From positions 1-64,000 of the forward strand of contig MCFE01000032.1 of NCBI GenBank assembly GCA_002104905.1: a DNA stretch of 64,000 bases, written 5' to 3'. The first letter of the stretch is position 1. Every line of letters starts with the position of its first letter. Positions 59,539-64,000 of the stretch are shown piece by piece. The position numbers were made by a program, and so were the translations under genes. Source of the stretch: Basidiobolus meristosporus CBS 931.73 (taxonomy: Eukaryota; Basidiobolomycota; Basidiobolomycetes; Basidiobolales; Basidiobolaceae). Below the pieces are notes generated by a model that saw only the letters and a program-made list of their open reading frames with translations, ran no database searches and was not told where the DNA came from.

Positions 59539-59810
59539 TAATAATAACAAAACTCCCTGTTGGATTTAAATAGAATGTTTTTTACCAAAACATCAGTACT
59601 CAGCACATGAATATTATCAAAGTTATCCATGCAACCCCAAACTTTGCACACATGTTCTTAGGACCTTCCTTAGCTGATTCTGCTTGTTTCTTCTGCCAGG
59701 ATTAAGTAAACTACAGAAACTACTCTTAGATTAATACATATTATCAAAGAAAACCACATAATTTCCTTGCTCTCCTAAGCACTTCAAATATCTCCAAGAT
59801 TCCTACAACA

Positions 59811-59975
59811 GTATATGAGCCTCATATTATCACTCTGTTATGGATACTACTGCTATTACTGGTACTTCTTCTGCTGAGACACTGGATAACTCTAACTGCC
59901 AAGTCTGGAAGGAGAGGTGGAAGATAATTCAATAGGAGAGAGGCTGTGAGATTTTGCCACAGGACACTATATTGC
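59811..59975 (+). pseudogene. Second copia gag start after the LTR
   Basis: A TATGAGCCTCA primer-region remnant is followed by an ATG frame starting MDTTAITGTSSAETLDNSN and then CQVWKERWKIIQ, a copia gag N-terminus. A stop ends it and repeat family X starts beside it. Confidence 0.7.
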
Positions 59976-59984
59976 CTCCTATGT

Positions 59985-62142
59985 CTTTGTGAATTGATTG
60001 GCTATTGCCTTTTTTTCACACTACTTACTTCCTGACTCAACTGTTTCCCTTACTTTTCATGTGTACAAATTGATTTATTTCTGTTGAAACTTGAGTTGTA
60101 CCTCAATTGCCAATTGTATTGACCTACACAAGTCTCTATACCCTGCACTAACATTAAGCCCAACACACACTCAACAAATAACACCATAAAAATCAACCAG
60201 TCAATAGGTATTTCTGCTGTAACACTCTGGCTCCATCACATTGGCAGAAACCCAACAGCTTTATGCTGCTGTTCATTCACTGGTTCCTATACATCCCGGT
60301 CTTCAGCCAGCACTGCAAGGTCTGGCTCCTCATATGCCAGTCTTTGCAAAAAATCCTTGCAATATTCCAGTCTGTTTTTTGAGCACTGCTCTTAAAGAAG
60401 TGCTGCAACCTCTTGGTGTGCCTATTAATGTTCCAAAACTTGACTGAAGGCATTATAATAGTCTTTCAGGCTCTAGATTTTGTATCCTTGTCTATCAGTG
60501 CAATCTCCACTCTGTCAACAGTTGAAGATATGGAGGCAGTGGAGGCTGTGGTAGTCAAATTGCCTTATTCAGCAAACTCATCTACCTTGCCAATGTGTAG
60601 CTCTACTGGCTGTGCTTCCAACTCTAGTGAAAACAGCCGTTTTCTTGTAGGTAATTCTTCTTGGCTGTGATGGAGTTTGGTCTGTTCCTGGCTTGCAGCG
60701 TTAATTGGTGAGAACTGCAGTTTTTTTTGCATGCCTCCCTGTAGCAGGCTTGTGTAGACATTTTTCCCTTTACCTTTTCCTTTCTCACTGCCAGGTCTTT
60801 TACTGCTACTATGTCTGAGTGCTTCTTGTAAAGAACTACATTTTCTCCTGGATAAATTCTGCTCTGATGCATCTATTTTGGCCTGCTTATCCCTTGCCGG
60901 CACTCTTCTAGCAACCTGATGTTTCTTTTCCACTTGTTTTGAGCTCTCAACTCTAGTTGTGACGGGCTCCTGTAAAAGCAGCTGGTTTTTATCACTGCCA
61001 AGTCCTTAACTGCTACTTTGACTAGGAGCTTCTTGAGTGGCACTATGCTTTTTCCTTGATAAATGTTGTGCTGGTGCATCCATATCTGCCTGCTTGTCCC
61101 TAATTGGTACTCTTCCAGCTACCTGATGTCTTATTGACGCTTGTCTGGAGCTTTTGGCCCTGTTTGTAACTGGCTCTTGATGAAGCCACTGGTTTTGAGC
61201 CATAGCACGTTGGTTCTTCTGCCTTTGATAGTTTCTGCTATTCTTAAGATACTCTCTTAGCATACCAATGCTGGCCCAAAATCTGTTTTCTTGTTTGAAT
61301 CCAGGATAATGCTCATGGAACAATTCAAGTGCATTCTACTTGGCCTTGAGCTCCTGATGGTCTCATGGTATGCCAGCATTAAGGTGATGGCATGCTAGAC
61401 TTCTGACAGCCTCTTGTATATTAGCCCACTCTTCATTATTGCACTCAATGGCCTAACAGATCTTCAATGTCTTTTGATTTTTAAGGTTTGGTATAAGCAT
61501 CACATTGTCTCCCTCCCATGCTGTGATAGGTTTTCCTGTGGGCTCTATCTTTGGGCACTGTTGTTGTGCTTCAAAGACTGTACAGTGTTCCTCTGCTGTT
61601 ACATTGGGAAATGGTACAATTCTTGGCTGTGACATTGAGTTACTTGAGTTCCTTCTTTGCAGCAAATATGCTGCTTTCTCTATCTCAAATATTAATTGCT
61701 CTACACATATTATTTACTTACCCTGTTTCTGGACTATTTCCTAATTTCTCTGGGCCATTACATCTATTCTATCAGCCACTGCACTTAATTGCTTCATTAA
61801 TGCTTTGGTATGAGCTGACAAGATACTTGCTGGTTGTAATGTTATCATGGCCACTTGCTGATTTTCAAATGAGGGTGCTGCATTTGCTACATTCTCATCT
61901 GCCTGAGCATAATGGTTAGCTTGTGGCTCTGCAGAGGCTCTCAATTACCTACTTGACTGAGAGCCTGAGAAGTCCACACTATTACCTTCAATGTGCACAC
62001 TGTCCACAGGGCCTTTTTTGGATGTAGCACTGCTTGTTGCACTGAATGTCAAAGCAAGCTGTTGTCCAACCTTTCTTCTGTTGACATCAGCAGTGGGGTT
62101 TGGTTGAAAACCAGACAACTTTGCTTTATTTCTTGGCGGCAT
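59985..62142 (-). pseudogene. Repeat-family ORF X, copy 2 (longer)
   Basis: On the minus strand an ATG at 62142 opens MPPRNKAKLSGFQPNPTADV. Broken frames then continue through WEGDNVMLIPNL, LKAKWNALELFHEHYPGF (reading past a stop), and two tandem units built on HQVAGRVPIRDKQADMDA and HQVARRVPARDKQAKIDA, each with a preceding LxQEPVT segment. The rest, KVDELAEK-like to 59985, parallels copy 1 at 33190-34125. The tryptophan-containing helical section could be a Myb/SANT-like DNA-binding region as in accessory ORFs of PIF/Harbinger elements. That is a guess. Confidence 0.55.
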
Positions 62143-62599
62143 ATAAATAGAAGTGAGTCAAACCAAAGGCAACATAGTGTTACATATGCATGTGTATGTG
62201 GTGCCACGACTTTATTTATAGTGCTTGTTGTAGCAGGTCATCATTGAATCTTACATTAATGTAGGTGCAATGTCTCAAATACAAGACTGTCTGAAGTTCA
62301 CATGAGTATTGACCAATAAGTGATATAATAGCATTATGTTGTTGAAGGTCAAGCTGTTTGCCCTGTGGACAAGACTACTTTGACTCAATGCTGTAAGAGA
62401 AGAGAAAAAAGACCATGAGGCTAATGTGGCAAGCCTCTCAGCCATGAAGCACACAAAGAGCATAGGAAGTATTACAAGAATCACAGACAGTGTTTTGCAA
62501 CCCAAGTCATATTTGACCATTCATTGGTCACTACTGTACCCATATTATCTTGCTGGCCTGTTGATACTTCTATATTGGCACCTGGCCATCTTTGTTACC

Positions 62600-63247
62600 T
62601 TGCACAAGCTGAGTTGGGTAAGTCTGTGATGCCTTTAGGCTCACCTCAGCCTTCTGATTATGGCACACAGAGTGATAGCTCTGACAAAGAAGGTTCACTG
62701 ATGGATTTTGGGCCTATCTCCCCTAACAACCATACCATGTATGAGCCTGGTCAATTCCCTATATGAAATGAGACCACACCTGCTGAAACAAATGCCAAGG
62801 ATACTTTATGGAGCCAAGTGAGCCCAGTATTTTCACCACTAGCAAATGATATAATGTTATCGCTAGAGAAGTGGTGTGTTTCCACCAATATCAGTAATGG
62901 AGGCTTTGAGGATTTATTACTACTTCTTGCCAAAATCATACTGGAAACAACTTTCCATGTACATGGTATAAGTGGACAACTGTCATGTGGCTGGCAACAT
63001 ATGACCCAGAGACTCTCCTGATTCCAGCATATGTTAACAGTTGCATGGCATTCACATCCAAAAATGCTATCATTGCAATGTGTTCAACTTGTCAGAAATC
63101 CACCACCATTGAGGGAAAACATTGTTCACAGTCCAGATATATTCCAGTCATACCCCATCTGAGGAAGCTGATGCAATCCAACAAATATTGCAAAGCTATA
63201 CAGTGCTGCACTCAGTATCAATCAAGCGCAAACATATCCAATATATT
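62600..63247 (+). pseudogene. CACTA/Plavaka-like transposase N-terminal fragment
   Basis: The plus reading gives MDFGPISP, SPLANDIMLSLEKWCVSTNI, FEDLLLLL, then a CSTCQK motif and YIPVIPHLRKLMQSNKYCKAI. This resembles the N-terminal part of tnp2-type transposases (the YxPLIPRLxxLF segment). It has stops and is cut at 63247 by the terminal inverted repeat of the next element. The match is by pattern only. Confidence 0.5.
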
Positions 63248-64000
63248 AGACTTGTTCCGTTGGATAGTGCCACATAGTGCCAGCTGGTTTATAGTGCCGG
63301 ATTGATCTGGCACTCTACGGCACTATCTGGCACTATAATTTCTACCATGATGCCAGTGGTATGATACAGTTACTGGTTATTTTACTCAATCTTACTTATG
63401 TTGCTCAGAATAGTGCTTTCCTTGCTTTATTTACTCTTCATAATGCTCCAGACACATTTCTCTCAGTGGATGTCTTCTTGTATGAACATACTGTGCATTG
63501 ATAAGTATCTTAACTATTTTACCTATTCTGCTGTTTTCTCCTATATATGACTTTCCTCTGTATTTACCTGCCAATATGCTGAATCTCTTCAGATATCCAA
63601 ATGCGTGCTCTACCCTTACTCTGAAATGATTAAATATCTCATTGTAGAGCTTCTGCTTCCTGCTAAGCACACCATTCCTTGGCTTCCTATAAGCTGTAAT
63701 ACATCCTAATCTCTGACAATCCTCTCCTATATAGGCCAAGTCTGCCATACATTTCTCCCCTCTACTGAATTCAGGATGATTCTCTACCCAGAGTGCTTTG
63801 TCATGCCTACTTCCAGCAAATGGCCCACTAAACCAGATGATGTTACCCTCAATGTCAGACAGTGCTTGAAACTTCACACAGTGTGCCTTGTACTTGCCAG
63901 AATAAAAGTGCCTCTGCCCTCTAGAAGGTCTGTTAATCCTCACGGGGAAGGTATCCAAAATACTCCTGATATGGAACCTGTTGCTGAACACTCTGGGATA
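63248..64000 (-). mobile_element. DDE transposon sharing the foldback termini, runs off window
   Basis: The end at 63248 reads AGACTTGTTCCGTTGGATAG followed by GTGCCA repeats, as in the foldback element, and is preceded by ATT (63245-63247). The transposase lies inside, on the minus strand. The other end is beyond 64000. Confidence 0.8.
63431..64000 (-). CDS. DDE_Tnp_4 family transposase, partial at window edge
   Basis: At least 189 codons are open from the right edge to the stop at 63431, with no internal stop. Motifs: FYSGKYKAHCVKFQALSD, then GPFAGSRHDKALW (pGsxhD region), MADLAYIGEDC (second acidic residue) and FRVRVEHAFGYLKRF (catalytic Glu in RVxVE). These fit DDE_Tnp_4 (PIF/Harbinger or IS5/ISL2EU-like). 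The N-terminus, including any helix-turn-helix, is outside the window. The undamaged frame stands out among the decayed elements around it. Confidence 0.88.
   Translation of the reverse strand, partial: YPRVFSNRFHIRSILDTFPVRINRPSRGQRHFYSGKYKAHCVKFQALSDIEGNIIWFSGPFAGSRHDKALWVENHPEFSRGEKCMADLAYIGEDCQRLGCITAYRKPRNGVLSRKQKLYNEIFNHFRVRVEHAFGYLKRFSILAGKYRGKSYIGENSRIGKIVKILINAQYVHTRRHPLREMCLEHYEE

Larger units (their letters stand above)
53574..59810 (+). mobile_element. Ty1/copia retrotransposon with four nested insertions
   Basis: The 5-prime LTR 53574-53917 and 3-prime LTR 59337-59810 start TGTAAAA and end ACAACA. A primer-site region, GGGTATGAGCC, follows the first LTR. Domain order gag, protease, integrase, reverse transcriptase, RNase H defines Ty1/copia. 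Inside it lie a solo gypsy A LTR (55991-56359), a family 3 LTR (56541-57037), a foldback element (58514-59247) and a small element in the 3-prime LTR (59413-59538). A second copia internal start follows directly after the 3-prime LTR. Confidence 0.88.
32390..64000. other. CpG-depleted, transposon-filled compartment
   Basis: From about 32390 to the right edge CG dinucleotides become rare, while TG and CA stay frequent. For example 33001-33660 contains no CG at all. The change is abrupt and coincides with the end of recognisable host genes. Nearly all identifiable coding similarity here is to retrotransposons or DNA transposons. The pattern is what CpG methylation followed by deamination produces. 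It differs from CpA-type RIP because CA is not depleted. Exact observed/expected ratios were not computed. Confidence 0.85.

Noticed and set aside
32390-64000. Classical RIP (CpA to TpA) as cause of the decay
   Set aside because: CA and TG remain abundant while only CG is scarce, so a CpG-directed process fits better.
63431-64000. Transposase as a domesticated host gene (HARBI1-like)
   Set aside because: It lies just inside a terminal inverted repeat shared with nearby MITEs, which indicates a mobile copy.

Overview
This is a eukaryotic, almost certainly fungal, window. Genes have short introns of about 50-100 bases with GTAAGT-like donors and TACTAAC/CTAAC branch sites (for example the 55-base intron at 19617-19671). 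The gene set is that of a free-living heterotroph with peroxisomes, ESCRT-II and TOR control. Tuberin (TSC2) together with a CTC1-like telomere protein, both absent from budding yeast, point away from Saccharomycotina. An early-diverging fungal lineage (Zoopagomycota/Mucoromycota type) is my best guess, but it is inference. The window falls into two compartments that look like different genomes.

Gene compartment (1 to about 32,390). Base composition is ordinary and CG dinucleotides are common. In order: a small zinc-ribbon gene (+, 905-1331); the RapGAP tuberin/TSC2 (-, 1757-6543); the nuclear PIN endoribonuclease SWT1, reconstructed from several short exons (-, 7649-9517); a Yippee-like zinc protein in four exons (-, 10403-10943); ESCRT-II VPS36 with two NZF fingers inside its GLUE domain (-, 12210-14270); peroxisomal acyl-CoA oxidase (-, 14604-16654 plus an upstream exon); an M1 alanyl/leucyl aminopeptidase (-, 17111-19784); a 1235-residue protein that I identify as a CTC1 homologue, large subunit of the telomeric CST complex (+, 21437-25144); a monoacylglycerol-lipase-like hydrolase (+, 25742-26785); an unrecognised five-exon gene for 314 residues (-, 27383-28625); and a DDHD-domain phospholipase in six exons (-, 29314-31540). 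The six genes from TSC2 to the aminopeptidase all lie on the minus strand. I see no operon-like functional cluster.

Repeat compartment (about 32,390 to 64,000). CG dinucleotides almost vanish while TG and CA remain frequent, and almost everything recognisable is transposon-derived. I can separate: a Ty3/gypsy element A with both LTRs (46062-51073, minus); two copies of a second gypsy family B (interrupted minus copy 36740-46061, plus copy 51100-53330); a Ty1/copia element (53574-59810) with nested insertions; another LTR element (38163-43511) inserted with a 5-base target duplication in gypsy B; solo LTRs of several families; a foldback element with 347-base arms (58514-59247) and its deletion relatives; a CACTA/Plavaka-like transposase fragment (about 62600-63247); and a DDE_Tnp_4 transposase with an undamaged frame that runs off the right edge. 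Several insertions sit inside one another, and target duplications or empty sites elsewhere in the window give the order of events.

The points most worth following up are the fungal CTC1, the abrupt CpG-depletion boundary (consistent with cytosine methylation and decay of repeats), and the foldback element together with the transposase that shares its terminal inverted repeat.
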